NCBI RefSeq assembly: GCF_000165395.2
Contig: NC_067396.1
Span: 62,001 to 126,000 of the forward strand
DNA from: Babesia bovis T2Bo
Lineage: Eukaryota > Apicomplexa > Aconoidasida > Piroplasmida > Babesiidae
Length of the DNA stretch: 64,000 bases
Direction: 5' to 3'
Under the pieces are notes generated by a model that was not told where the DNA came from, ran no database searches, and saw nothing but the letters and a program-made list of their open reading frames with translations. How positions within the stretch are numbered: the first letter of the stretch is position 1; every line of letters begins with the position of its first letter. This document shows, piece by piece, positions 22,993 to 34,038 of this stretch. The position numbers were made by a program, and so were the translations under genes.

Positions 22993-23967
22993 ATGAATAT
23001 GATATGTGGACGCCTAAGGAATAGGGGATTGCTGACACTCTCCGGGAAAGATTCTTTGTCGTTTCTCCAGGGACTCACATCCACTGATGTTTCATCGCTA
23101 ACCAAGAACATTAAGAAGATATTTCCCACACTTTTCCTCGGCTCTGATGGAAGAATATTATCAGATGGTTTACTTTCTAGAGATGGAGAACGTATTTTAT
23201 TAGAAACAGCGTCTGGAAATATACCGACACTTTCAAATCTTATCGCACGACGTAAAGTCTCAGCCAAGGTTGATTATAGTATTGAAAAAAACTACTCAGT
23301 CAATGCATATATCCCAAAGGAGCTCTTACACTTGATTCGTAATGGGCCACAGGGGGATACAGTTTCAAATACGTCCTTGCAACCTCCCGATTATGAATGC
23401 GATATGCCAATATTGGCAAGGAAATATATCGCTTATGATGCGACAAATCAGTACCGGGATATAACAGAACCGTACAGATTATATTTGACTTTAAATGGTT
23501 TCGCATTACCGTTGCCGAAAGAGGTAAAAACACTGAAATTGTTACCACAGGACATGTTCCTGCATAGAATGGGCCTAGTTGCTCAAAACAAAGGCTGTTA
23601 CGTTGGACAAGAGATTATGAATCGTGTGATGATTGGAACATTGACACATAAATACCACATGAATTTCGTCATACGAAGAGACCATTTTGAGAATTGTAGA
23701 ATCGCACAAAAGATACCCAGTTTCTTGGAAACAACAAAGTTGTATCGCATTCTTGCAGAGAAATACGGTGCACATGATGCCCACAGCATCATGTGTCAGA
23801 TACTAAATGAAGTAACAGAAGAAACCCCAAATGAAGAAGTACAATCTAAGCACCCAGTTGTTATATACTACACAAATGGATTGGGGTTGGTTCTGATTCC
23901 CAGAAGGGGATCAGAGGGAAATGCGGTGTTGATAAATGGCCAAGACCACAAAGCTTTCCCCCTATAA
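22993..23967 (+). CDS. IBA57/YgfZ-family folate-binding Fe-S assembly protein
   Basis: This 324-aa intronless protein has the YgfZ/IBA57 layout: an N-terminal GLLTLSGKDSLSFLQGLTSTD (the L-x-G-x-D...LQG-x-T-x-D motif), GRILSDGLLSRDG, and the diagnostic NKGCYVGQEIMNR signature with its conserved Cys at about residue 201. These proteins belong to the GcvT superfamily but lack aminomethyltransferase activity. Mitochondrial IBA57 works with ISCA proteins to make [4Fe-4S] clusters. The KGCYxGQE motif separates it from true GcvT. The N-terminus (MNMICGRLRNRG) is short and basic, consistent with import into mitochondria. It is not part of a visible glycine-cleavage cluster. Confidence 0.85.
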   Translation: MNMICGRLRNRGLLTLSGKDSLSFLQGLTSTDVSSLTKNIKKIFPTLFLGSDGRILSDGLLSRDGERILLETASGNIPTLSNLIARRKVSAKVDYSIEKNYSVNAYIPKELLHLIRNGPQGDTVSNTSLQPPDYECDMPILARKYIAYDATNQYRDITEPYRLYLTLNGFALPLPKEVKTLKLLPQDMFLHRMGLVAQNKGCYVGQEIMNRVMIGTLTHKYHMNFVIRRDHFENCRIAQKIPSFLETTKLYRILAEKYGAHDAHSIMCQILNEVTEETPNEEVQSKHPVVIYYTNGLGLVLIPRRGSEGNAVLINGQDHKAFPL

Positions 23968-24149
23968 TATCGGTACCATTACCACTCAATCTGGTTATCT
24001 TAAAAACACCATAGATAACGTTTGTATAGGTGTTAAATACGGTTAAATTGCATAATTAGGCGACTATAAGCCATGATCTCAACAACATTAAATGCATCTT
24101 TGTGCATTTATATTGTTCACTGAAGGTGTCGTATGCGATGTGTTTAATT

Positions 24150-24854
24150 TTAGACGTATTTGCTTATCACATGAGTCATTGCACCAGCAACTGTAGCCTT
24201 GGCACCTTCGATAAATTCTCCTGACTTTAATGTGAACAAGGAGTCTATTAACAGTAAGACAAGGGGAAGCTGCCACTGTTTGAGTAATAGGATACCATAT
24301 AGTCCTACAGTTTGGAAAGGATGAGAAAAGGCATGGCTAACTGTAATCGACCGTGAAAGTAGATACAAATCCGGAGGATTTCCAAAATTCCTAGATAAAA
24401 TGCTTATGCCAATGAAGTTGCCTGTAATATGCTTGAGCAAATATTGCATTCCATTCCTCTGCTCAATCTCCCTAAGAAGCACGTAGAAGCTGACCAGATT
24501 GATAGCATTGGTTTTGTTGAACTCAGGTATAACCAGGGCACCAGCTAATGAATAAGTGCAACCCAATAGGTAACCCGTAGATTTGGATTTAGATGGCTCA
24601 GCTGGAAACCAACCTAGCCATATTGGAGCAGACAACAGAACCGAAGTGGCACATAAAGAAGTTGTAAGAGGAGTCTCGGCACTTTTATCAACGAGGTTCT
24701 TTGCAGCCTTTTTTACCACAGAAAGAGAGTATTCACTGTCGTTTAGCCGAGAATACACAGGCGACCTTTTTGCCTAGAAAGTAAATGTCTAAACAAATAG
24801 ATTCCTTACAAAAATGGGCCATTGAACGATAAAATCTATGTACATACACATCAT
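24150..24854 (-). CDS. Multi-span membrane protein of unknown function
   Basis: The long exon (24150-24773) has no ATG near its 5' end but follows a good TTTCTAG acceptor. Joining it to 24810-24854 (GTAAGG donor) gives a 222-aa protein starting with two Met codons. There are about four or five hydrophobic stretches, including TSLCATSVLLSAPIWLGWF, YLLGCTYSLAGALVIP and QTVGLYGILLLKQWQLPLVL, with short charged loops. No transporter or enzyme signature is recognised. It converges with IBA57 (182 bp between stops). The first exon is short (15 codons), so an alternative start is possible. Confidence 0.55.
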
Positions 24855-24977
24855 AAAACTCTATAAAGAAGCGCTTCATACACAACAAGCAATAGAAGCC
24901 AATTGCAAAGTTAAAAAGAAACTATTTGTAACAATCTTGGCAACATAAATTAAGGTACACATTAACTTACAGTGTTA

Positions 24978-25271
24978 TTAATCACCCTTGGTGTCAAATC
25001 GCTTATTTTCGCACAGCTTATATCGATCTAAAATACATGTATATAGCATTATAAAACAACACCTACACTGTAGAACAGACCGATAATGTACAGCGCCTGA
25101 AATAACCACACACAGCAATGGAATCCCTGCATAATCCAGTAAAAGAAAGATTATGTGATATACGAAAACCAGTGTGGAAGAAGCTAGAGTTTTACGCAAT
25201 TAAATGCCTGTAGCGTGTCTAAGTGACGTGCGGATTCAAAAGCCCCAAACACCGCTGAAATGCAGCGACAT
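24978..25271 (-). CDS. Small single-span membrane protein (3 exons, tentative)
   Basis: Exons 25253-25271, 25067-25183 and 24978-25027 join in frame to 61 aa. A hydrophobic helix (LVFVYHIIFLLLDYAGIPLL) is followed by a short basic tail. The first exon is only 19 nt and the middle exon has no ATG of its own. The last intron is 39 nt with no in-frame stop, so an unspliced 74-aa form is possible. Size and shape resemble small ER complex subunits, but I recognise no family. Confidence 0.4.
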
Positions 25272-25698
25272 TAAGAGAGCTGCCTTGTGAGTTATGAGGT
25301 GAACTATGGCATCACATCGTCTTATTACTCACTCTCTTTGAGTTACGCAACGAGTAAATGAATGTAATAAATGTGTGCATGTTCCTATTCTTTGGTGTTC
25401 GTGTCTGCAATGAAACTAATTCTTCTTTAATATCCCTCAATCTTTCGATACATAAAAATTAGACATATAATCTAGCATTGAGCCACTATGAATGACCTTA
25501 ACAAACTTGACAAAGGACGCCATATCGACACGAACGTTGGTGTTATTTTGGAATGCACATGTGCCGTTGTGTCTGAACAATGCACAGTGACAAATCAGTT
25601 TTTGCGTCAGGATTCGCCTTACAAACTTATCATGCCATATATCATGCACAGCAAAGTACTATATTCACTTAATTTGCATTTAAGATCTTTATTTCAAA
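25272..25698. other. Intergenic region
   Basis: 427 bp between a minus-strand small gene and the first secreted paralogue. An ORF at 25488-25751 overlaps the signal-peptide exon in another frame and is not supported. Confidence 0.45.
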
Positions 25699-26652
25699 AT
25701 GGAAAAAATCTCAATGGCACTCATTACCTCCATACTTCTCATACCTTTTAGTGTTGTCAGAGGTGCATCAATAGCGTCACGTTTACAACGCATAAATTTG
25801 CATGATGGCTACAGAAACGGTTAGCTTATTTACTTTTACTGTAATCATAGGTTGATAACATAAGTAACACGGTTGTGGTAAATAATCCGTGATTCAGTTG
25901 TTTTACATCAAATTATTTATGCATGAACTTATATTATCAGATATATACGTTAATATGAAGCTTATAAATGTTTAGGTTATTCAAGAGATGATTTCTACGA
26001 CGAAGACAGAGCACTACGTAGGCAAGCAGCTCATGAAGCGGGTGCCCATGAAGTGGCGAAAACCTTCGTCAACTTCCTAGAGAGAGAAGGCTTTGACTTT
26101 CAAAACCACGATGACATGAAAATGCTTGCATCGTTTCTCGAGACTGTTACAGCTGGTGAAGTAGCACCCCAAAGCAAGGCCAGTCGCTTTTTGAATATGT
26201 TGAAGAAAGGTGGCGCGAGCTTGCTGAAGTCAACAAAAGAATATGCTCAGAAGCATGCAAAGGGAGCTATTAAAGAAGCTGTCAAATTCATGATTACGGC
26301 GTTCTTACAAAAGGGGCTGCCAGTCTTTGAGGAGGCATACGAAAATGCAATGCAAAAAATTCCTATTGACGTAAGAATCACATATGCCCCCATGGCTTAC
26401 AACCTATGGCAGCAGCTGTTTGAAAAGTTTAAAATAGAGTTGCCAGAGGGCTTTGGCCCAGAGAGATTTGTATGCAAAGCAATGACCAAGGCTCAGTGTG
26501 ATGGTATACTCCGCCGCATTAAAAGCCAGGAGGAAGAAGCAATTTCATATGAGAAAGGTCGACTAAGAGGTATGGAAGAAGCAGCTGAAGACGAAGTCGA
26601 AGGCTCTGATGACAATATCACCGAAGAAGATATGAGTATCTTTGAATTCTGA
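25699..26652 (+). CDS. Secreted helical protein, paralogue A of a tandem pair
   Basis: Exon 1 (25699-25819) encodes a clear signal peptide (MEKISMALITSILLIPFSVV) and a short linker. A phase-1 intron follows, then exon 2 (25976-26652), giving 265 aa. The mature part is predicted mostly helical and ends with an acidic tail and a terminal FEF. It shares with the next gene an FVNFLEREGF-like helix, a P-x-x-x-R-V/I-x-x-x-P core, NLWQQLFEKFKIELP, and the paired cysteines of FVCKAMTKAQCDGI. No transmembrane segment follows the signal peptide, so export to a secretory organelle, the merozoite surface or the red cell is plausible. Spherical-body or rhoptry proteins of Babesia have this general form, but I cannot assign it to a named family. 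Confidence 0.78.
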
Positions 26653-27688
26653 TCATCAAAGGATGAATAAGGCACAAAGATGCCATTATTCAGGAGAAAA
26701 CTTATTAGGTGAAAATACCCATTATTTACAATAAAAATTGTTACGGGAAGGTTACAATCATCATATACGCAGCCTCAAGAGACAACACAAATAACACTCA
26801 ATAATTGTACCCTTTGTCAGATATTTATAAACATTGTGCGGTATATGATGAGATTATTGCGGTTATACAACGAGTTAAACTCGCAGATATATACATAGTT
26901 CACAAATAAAGAGCGAATAGAAGTTACTTTAACGTTAACATATACATACAAGAACAATCAGTTACAGCGGCATAACGAATGAAGCAGGAAACCAATAAAC
27001 CAATGGCAGCTTTAGACAGAACTCTAATTACAATAAATACACTTATCATAGACTTCATAAGTGCTATAGCAATTCCACGTTTAGATGGCACCTACCACAG
27101 GAGTGGAATGACCGTGAATAAAACATAAGCATGTATTCAGCAAACAGTGTCACATAAAAGGTTAAGTTTGATACTTGAATAATACTTTATACACTTATCC
27201 AGGTGTGCATGTGCTATAGATTCAAGAATTGGTGGGTACCAGTGCGTATGTATTCCTCGATATGATAGCATTAAATAAAGGAATTAAGACCCAAACATAC
27301 ATTAATACACCTATGAGAATTAATACACTAATTACACACTCTTTACGATGTAGAAGGTCAATGGAATCGCAGTTAATATGGTTTGGATGTTGCCTTCTTT
27401 GTAAAATGGGTGTAACAGTGGCGACTAATAGTGCAAATAATTTACAAATAGGAATTATAAAATAGTTTAACCAGCAAAAGCACAACAACTACATTAGGGA
27501 ACGAACCATTCCACCCTATTCAATCGAGATGTCGTTACATGTGCACGCCTTTTCCAATGCAGATGGGTGCTAGCGACATCAGCACCTAATATGCTAAGAA
27601 GCCCATCACTATTAACTCTAAACAGAGTGCACGTTGCATATTATATTCTTTAACAATATTTTAATATCCCTTTAAATCCTCAATCAAA
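26653..27688. other. Intergenic region between secreted paralogues
   Basis: About 1 kb, AT-rich. Two overlapping ORFs on opposite strands at 27222-27488 lack signals of coding. The proximal part likely holds the promoter of paralogue B. No repeat or RNA gene seen. Confidence 0.45.
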
Positions 27689-28757
27689 ATGAAGCTCAAT
27701 CGCGCCGTCCTCGCAGGTCTTTTGGCCGCCGCTCCCCTAAGCGGTGTTGCCTTGGCTCGTACACATGTCAACCACCACTCTACCTTGGCTCCTACCATGA
27801 CCAAGGCTGAAGGTAAGTTATTATAAAATATCTACATCATGAGGAATCCGATTTGAAATTGCCATACTCATGAATCATATGGTAGCGTTGTTAATACGGT
27901 GATTCCTCGGACGCTGTGGTCAAATGTTTCTATAAATAGTGTGGCGTATATGTTTTTGTTGGTTATGTGCATTTTTCTGTAAATTCTGAATGCTGGAATT
28001 TGTATGTAACGTGGTCCACATGGGCAGGTTGGTACCCTACTATGTGATCATTTAAGTCTAATACCCGCTTTATACATGTGCAGCCGATGAGATGGACGCC
28101 GCTCTTAGGGCTTCTGCTTTCACTGAATTGAGCGAGGATGCCATTGAGTCTGTTGTTTCTGAGATGTTGAGCTTGCTCGAAAAGCAGGGTCTTAACTACG
28201 AGAACCCAGAGCACATCAACAGCTTCATCTCCTTCATGCAGACTATGCAACGTGGTGATGGCAAATCCACTGGTGCCAAGTTTTTGGATGAGCTTAAGAA
28301 GATGGCCACCAAGGCATGGCATGAGACTAAGGGTACCATGAAAGAGATGCTCATCTCTTACGTCAAGAACCTTCTTAAGGCTGGATTGAAACACGCCTTG
28401 CCACACATTGAAAAGTTGAACGAGAAGGCTATGCTTGCTCTCCCAATGAACCTCCGTGTTGCCCTTTCACCCGTCTACTTCAACATGTGGCTCAAACTCT
28501 TCGAAAAAGCCAAACTCAGGATCCCCGCTGACTACAAGATCGAGAACTTCGTTTGCAAAAACATTGACAAGGAGCAATGTGACGAAATTATCAGCAAGGT
28601 CCAGGGCACCTGGAACAACTTGAGCGAAAAGCCTGCCCCCAAGGCCGAAGAGCACTCTGAGAAATCTACTAAGGCCATTGAGGACAAGCCTGAAGCTGCT
28701 TCCCGCAAAGCCCCCAAAGTCACCAGCTTAGACGATGACTTTGACTTCGAGTTCTAA
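27689..28757 (+). CDS. Secreted helical protein, paralogue B of a tandem pair
   Basis: Exon 1 (27689-27812) gives a textbook signal peptide (MKLNRAVLAGLLAAAPLSG, cleavage near ALA-R), then a phase-1 intron of 271 nt. Exon 2 (28084-28757) completes a 265-aa protein, the same length as paralogue A. Shared features: LSLLEKQGLNYENPEHINSF near the start, PMNLRVALSPVYFNMW, LFEKAKLRIP, the Cys pair in FVCKNIDKEQCDEI, and a Lys/Glu/Ala-rich tail ending DFDFEF. Third codon positions are noticeably richer in C and G than in neighbouring genes, suggesting high expression. A secreted or surface role is inferred from the signal peptide; function is unknown. Confidence 0.82.
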
Positions 28758-29147
28758 GTCTCTACACAAATGAATAACTCAAAATAATCCGCACAAATGC
28801 AGTCTAAACGGCTATTAAAAGTATTGCCGTTGAAACATTGAAAAAATGTCTAATTAAAGTTTAACCTCTTTGTATTCATACACATTTTGTTTTGGAATGT
28901 AGCGTCGTTTTCGATTCAACTGATGTCGTTGCGCTTAGTGTGTAACATATAAATCATATGTTAAACCAGTATAACTTAAGAAATATTAGCAAATGTTGCA
29001 AATAATTGAAATGCCTGTCCATTACCTACGGTTGTTATACTGTCACGCGACATCACAACTCTATACAACCTTAAGCCCAATCTTCATTAATGACGATATG
29101 TATGTCTAATGTAATTAATACACATAATAATATAATTCTGAATAAAT
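28758..29147. other. Intergenic region
   Basis: 390 bp of AT-rich spacer, with no supported feature. Confidence 0.5.
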
Positions 29148-29504
29148 ATGTCACATCACGAAAAACAAAAGAGATCCTTTTCTAAGGAACAGGTAAAAGG
29201 TATGTTTTCCTTGCCCGTAACTATGTGTAACTGTTACATTTGATGACATTGCGCTTATTAACACTTTACAGGGGCTATGATGGTAGCTGGAGGCTATATG
29301 CTCTTTTCGGCTGCTGTATGGTCCGTGTTTACCAATCCAAGAAGACATGAATGGTAAGTGGTTAGAATAGACAGTGTTTCCCGGCTACGACATGTACCCT
29401 GGCATCACTCATTCTATAATAGGGTAGATGTTCTTATGGACTACTGCCATCACAGGAGATCCCAGTACAGCGGTGTATGGGCGAGAATAGCCAGAAGGCA
29501 TTAA
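29148..29504 (+). CDS. 71-aa single-span protein, probably mitochondrial (3 exons)
   Basis: Exons 29148-29199, 29272-29353 and 29423-29504 join in frame to a 71-aa protein too small for a simple ORF search. It has a basic N-terminus, one membrane helix (AMMVAGGYMLFSAAVWSVF) and a basic, His- and Arg-rich tail with a Trp (VWARIARRH). All junctions are GT-AG, and the encoded order of charge, helix, charge is sensible. Small proteins like this are common as accessory subunits of respiratory complexes or TIM/TOM machinery, but I do not recognise a family. Its stop lies 38 bp from that of the convergent ClpB gene. Confidence 0.6.
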
Positions 29505-29542
29505 TGATAACTTCATTTAAAAAATTAATCTCAATATTTTTG

Positions 29543-32044
29543 TTATACATCGCGAACCAACACCATATCGTCACATATGTGTATTGAGTGGTTGCAATGC
29601 AAATTAACTTCGCTTTTCATGATCAGTTCACCTGACGCTCCTATTGGCACTCTGCCACTTACCACTAAATTGGCTATGCTGCTCCCCAATGTACGGTATA
29701 TTAGGTTTGGTATGGATTTGGTGCCTATGGCCAAGTGATATAAGTGTTCAAGCGCCGCTTTCGACGCTCTCAGTTTAACTACATCGATGCTGGCCAATTC
29801 TTTACATATGATCCTTTCTACGCTCTCTTTGGACAACGGTTCGAATGATATTACATCATCAGCATTTTGCTTGATAAGTGGAGATAGTTGCTCATGGTCA
29901 TTACTGACAAAAACGAAAAAGCATTGGCGCAAATTGCATTGATCTCCTTGATTGTCCACTAAAAATCCGTTGTCAATAGCCCCTATTAACAGATTGACTA
30001 CATTGACATGGAGTAAATGGGCATCTTCGAATGCCACTATGCCATAAGGGTGATCTTTAATCCATTCACAAAGCATGCCACCTTCCCTATGTCCAATATA
30101 TCCAGGAGGGGACCCAACTAGTATATTGGTTGCATTCGATGACACTAGGTTACTGCCGCAAATGTACTTCAGAGCCATGCCAAACATACGCGAAACGTGG
30201 TTAAGGAGCAATCGCTTACCTACTCCAGGTGGGCCTACATAATACAATGCAGCCCCGATCTTTCTTCCCGAAGCAATAGAACTGCTATACATGTATATGT
30301 GGAGTAGTGTTTTATACACAGCCTCGTTTTGCCCTAACACTATGTTGGACAATTGTTGAACTGCCTGTTCATAATGGCCCATTTGCGATCGCAACACAAC
30401 AGATACAGGTATACCTGTACTTTGACTTAGAGCAGATGCGATATCTATCCTGTCTACATAGACTCCACTGAATACATCCGGGTCAGACGCTGGAGACACG
30501 CCAGTGTTGCCATCATTCAACATATCCACTGGTAACATGTCTTTAGAATCCTCAATGGTTTTGTTTATTACCATTTTAATATCACTTTGCAATTGGACAA
30601 TTAATCTAATGATTTCAGGAATTTTATGGTTCTTTAGCTCGGATGCCTTCGTGAGATTACCATTCTTTTCATGGTTTTGCTGCTGTTGCTGCACATCCCG
30701 TAACTTGCCGTGCAGTGATTTGTATCGTGATTCCATGCTTTCTATTTCTGATAGCACTCGATTTAGTTGATCATTTCCAGATTTACCACGCAATAGCGCT
30801 GATATTATCCCGGTTTTATGTCGTAGCAATTCAAATAAATCATTGGAGCATGAACGCTTGCGCTTAGATAACATGGCAGCCTCATCTAGCAAATCTATTG
30901 CTTTGTCTGGCAAATAACGATTCGGTATAAACCTCGTAGATAATTCCACTGATGCCACCAATGCGTCGTCAGTAATTTTGACTCCATGGTAATCTTCCAA
31001 TGATGGCCTTGATCCATGCAAAATAGCTAGAGTTTCATCTGCACTGTTCTCATGTAAACGTAGAATTTCAAAACGCCGCTCAAATGCACGGTCACGCCTA
31101 AAATATTGATGGTACTCCTTTGCGGTGGTCGATCCTATGATTTTTACAAGAGTCGAAGTCATAATGGGCTTAAGAAGATTAGTCACATTCACTCCATTCT
31201 CTTGATTTTGAATCAGATGGTGTATTTCATCAATAAATAATATGCTTTTTCCGTTTTTCACTGTATCGAATATTGATTTCAATTTAGCCTCCAATTCACC
31301 ACGTGTTCCCTGGCCAGAGTACAACCTACAGAGGTCGAGGCTATATACGGTGATATTGGGATCCTCAAGTAGCATATCGACGGCCAAACGCTCCACTAAA
31401 GCTGTTTTGCCCACACCGGGCTCACCGATTAATAAGACATTATTCTTCCTCATGCGATTGAGACTACCCTTAAGACGTTCTAGCTCATTCTCACGGCCAA
31501 CAAAAACGTTACCACTGCCATTTTTCGCTGCTTCTGTCAGATTGTACAGACATTCTTCAACAGCATTTTGATCCACCTTTGGTTTTCCGGCATCACTGCG
31601 TTGGTGGATTCCACGCAAGAAGTCATCGTACTTTAACAGTGCTTCCGAAAGTTCAAGGATCCCTACTGGTTTACTTCGTGACAGAGCTAATGATTGAGCA
31701 TATAGAATAGCAGATTGGCTGCTTCGTCCCACCCGCTCTTCTCCATTAGTGTAACGTCGTCTTTTTATGAAATCATCTAATTCAGTGGCAATGGGCCCCG
31801 GTGACAAACGAATAGTACGAAGCCATTTTCGATAGGAAGAACAACTGTCAAGCAGTGACTTCACTATAAATTCACTCTCTATAGACCCTGATCCTGATCG
31901 TTTTGCAAGCTCGCTCGCGTGATTCAACACCGCGGAGACTTCGGTAGACAGGTCACACACTGGTGACAATTGTCGCCATACACTGAACCTTCTAACATTA
32001 TATGTGTTTAAATGATAAAATACAAGATTCTTGATGTTATACAT
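29543..32044 (-). CDS. ClpB/Hsp100-type chaperone with degenerate second ATPase domain
   Basis: The 833-aa ORF has ClpB order: an N-terminal Clp repeat region; NBD1 with Walker A GEPGVGKTALVE (about residue 206) and Walker B ILFIDEIHHL; a coiled middle segment with a QQQQQ run; and NBD2 with the GSPPGYIGHREGG pore region. In NBD1 the residues for ATP use are present. In NBD2 the Walker A reads GPPGVGKR, so the essential Thr/Ser after Lys is Arg (about residue 611). The Walker B reads VAFEDAHLL, with D and E transposed. NBD2 is therefore likely unable to hydrolyse ATP. There is no signal peptide. The basic, Tyr/Phe-rich start (VRRFSVWRQL) suggests mitochondria. ClpB chaperones rescue aggregated proteins together with Hsp70. 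Confidence 0.83.
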   Translation of the reverse strand: MYNIKNLVFYHLNTYNVRRFSVWRQLSPVCDLSTEVSAVLNHASELAKRSGSGSIESEFIVKSLLDSCSSYRKWLRTIRLSPGPIATELDDFIKRRRYTNGEERVGRSSQSAILYAQSLALSRSKPVGILELSEALLKYDDFLRGIHQRSDAGKPKVDQNAVEECLYNLTEAAKNGSGNVFVGRENELERLKGSLNRMRKNNVLLIGEPGVGKTALVERLAVDMLLEDPNITVYSLDLCRLYSGQGTRGELEAKLKSIFDTVKNGKSILFIDEIHHLIQNQENGVNVTNLLKPIMTSTLVKIIGSTTAKEYHQYFRRDRAFERRFEILRLHENSADETLAILHGSRPSLEDYHGVKITDDALVASVELSTRFIPNRYLPDKAIDLLDEAAMLSKRKRSCSNDLFELLRHKTGIISALLRGKSGNDQLNRVLSEIESMESRYKSLHGKLRDVQQQQQNHEKNGNLTKASELKNHKIPEIIRLIVQLQSDIKMVINKTIEDSKDMLPVDMLNDGNTGVSPASDPDVFSGVYVDRIDIASALSQSTGIPVSVVLRSQMGHYEQAVQQLSNIVLGQNEAVYKTLLHIYMYSSSIASGRKIGAALYYVGPPGVGKRLLLNHVSRMFGMALKYICGSNLVSSNATNILVGSPPGYIGHREGGMLCEWIKDHPYGIVAFEDAHLLHVNVVNLLIGAIDNGFLVDNQGDQCNLRQCFFVFVSNDHEQLSPLIKQNADDVISFEPLSKESVERIICKELASIDVVKLRASKAALEHLYHLAIGTKSIPNLIYRTLGSSIANLVVSGRVPIGASGELIMKSEVNLHCNHSIHICDDMVLVRDV

Positions 32045-32137
32045 GGAGATTTATAGTAATAAGCAAGCCATTGTACTACATAGAATCTCGGTCTACACAT
32101 GTGATGCTTTACAAATGCTGCCTTTAGTGCCATAAAA

Positions 32138-32840
32138 ATGAAATTGAATACAAATGCTACATTCAAATCGTTAATTAATACACTTGGGAACGTTAGCTAC
32201 ATAAAACCGCCAACTAAACAAACGTTGATCGATATTCATAAGCTTAAAATACAGAATGAGAAGTACCAACATATAGTTCTTTATTCCGGAGGTGAGTATT
32301 TACGGTATACCTTTAGTCAGTATTTAGACCTGTGTATTGATATTGCCATTGCATGCCACTGTATTATATTTCCACGGTTTTGAATAACCTATACACCTCG
32401 ATGCTTCTGTAGGGGTTCATCGTGTTGCAGATTGGACTAAAATAAATTGTAATTGCGTCTATTTCCACGACGAAGGGACGCTACATAGACAAGTCGTGTT
32501 ATCACGCATCGCAAAATTTAATCCAGAGATAATACCACACGATATGGATAGTGACCCATATCCAAATGACGATAAGGATTATAAGGTCTTTCGTATAAAG
32601 AACTATCTACCGCATGTAAATGTAGTAACATATGGGAATCTAATAAATATAGGAAAAGAGCTCTCTTTAAAAAACTGGAAGTCATTATTAATCCCAGTTG
32701 AATTAGAAGGAGCACGTGATTTCGATTCGATGGATGCAATGGTACAAGATGTAAAAATGATGAATATGCTGGAAAGGATAATTCTATGCACGGGAAACGA
32801 TAACACATGGAGAACAATCAATAAAATGCTAATGTCATAA
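32138..32840 (+). CDS. Conserved protein of unknown function (187 aa, 2 exons)
   Basis: Exon 1 (32138-32291) and exon 2 (32431-32840) meet at a phase-1 intron, restoring HIVLYSGDWTKINCNCVYFHD across the junction. The 187-aa product is soluble, begins with a basic stretch that could be a mitochondrial presequence, and has an acidic middle (DMDSDPYPNDDKDYK). I recognise no domain. Its last codon and stop overlap those of the convergent gene by 6 bp. Confidence 0.6.
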
Positions 32841-33683
32841 GTTAACTTTTTCAAAGTTTTTAACGCGCTCTCTAAACGCTTCATGTGCTTGGTTCCAAGA
32901 CTCCATAAATGTTTGGCCTCCTTTGCTGACAAACTTTATCGACTTTTCATCATCCTGAAAAACATGATTACCTTGTTTACACAAATGTTAAATCGCACGT
33001 TATCTAATGTATTGGCTATCCATATTGTTATTGCTGAGGCATAAGACAAGCAAACCTAACCAGAAGAGACAATGCATTACAGAGAAACTACTCACCTTGA
33101 ACGCTTTGGGCCACCATATGAAGCAATCGGCAATACTATTTTCCTTAGTGAGCTCTATTTCTATGAAAGACTGCTGATAGAATTCAGTAAAGGTGATTTC
33201 CTTGTCGGAATTCTGGGTTTGGGAAGAATTGCACCAAGCCTCAATGGCCTTCCAATCAACATTCTGGCGTACTATTCTCCAAATTACACAATCATCTGTA
33301 TCTTTAACAGTTGCATAAAACTCACGGTTAAAAATTTCAACACCTGAGCGGAGAATCTTTAATCTGGATTTAGTTACAACGACGTCAAACTTTGCATTCT
33401 GCTCTTCTCGCACAGCGATCAAAAGACATATTTCATAGCGACTTTGCGAAAACACATGGGATCGTTCGACTACAGAGCCATTTTCAACATGTTTCTTCCA
33501 GAACTTGGATAACGCCACTAGATCATGTGATGTATTAACCTTCGGGGAATTGGATACAATGTTATACCCATTTCTACCCAATTGGACACGTTGAGAGCCA
33601 TCAAGCTTGATGACATTTGGCTTGCGATCATCATCTGAATCGGACAACTCTAGATTGTCCCATTTAGAATAGTCAATTGGCAT
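32835..33683 (-). CDS. Conserved cytosolic protein of unknown function (235 aa, 2 exons)
   Basis: Exon 1 (33096-33683) and exon 2 (32835-32954) join at a phase-0 GTGAGT/CAG intron to give 235 aa. The start MPIDYSKWDNLELSDSDDD resembles the N-terminal signature of HSP90-linked factors such as Cdc37 (M-x-D-Y-S-K-x-D-x-I/L-x-x-S-D-D), which is suggestive only. The central part is beta-rich, and the C-terminus ends with FVSKGGQTFMESWNQAHEAF, which reads as a conserved helix. No CS or TPR domain can be stated with confidence. The 3' end overlaps the convergent gene. Confidence 0.6.
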
Positions 33684-34038
33684 ACCTATAAAAAGCGCGC
33701 AGATCTACACAGATTCATTGTTGTACGTAAGCACATACGCATATGGGTGGTATCACAGGAGCAAATAATACTACCAGGTATAATTTAAAAGCTTTAAATG
33801 AGACGTGATAGCAGGACAAGAGCATTCAATGTGTGGAGTCCCACACATCTAATTATAAAATTGGATCAATAAACATATCGCACATAGTTCTGCTGGCTCA
33901 ATAGTTAAACTTTTAAATTATAAATAAACAAGTTTCGCATACGTAGAAGGCAAAAAGACATATAGGCAGCCCTGATTTTGCCAGTGTGTAACTGTGATCC
34001 CTGGGATACGACCATAATGGTCAACAAGGTTTACAAAA
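33684..34038. other. Divergent intergenic region
   Basis: 355 bp between two divergent starts. Nothing beyond presumed promoters. Confidence 0.5.
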
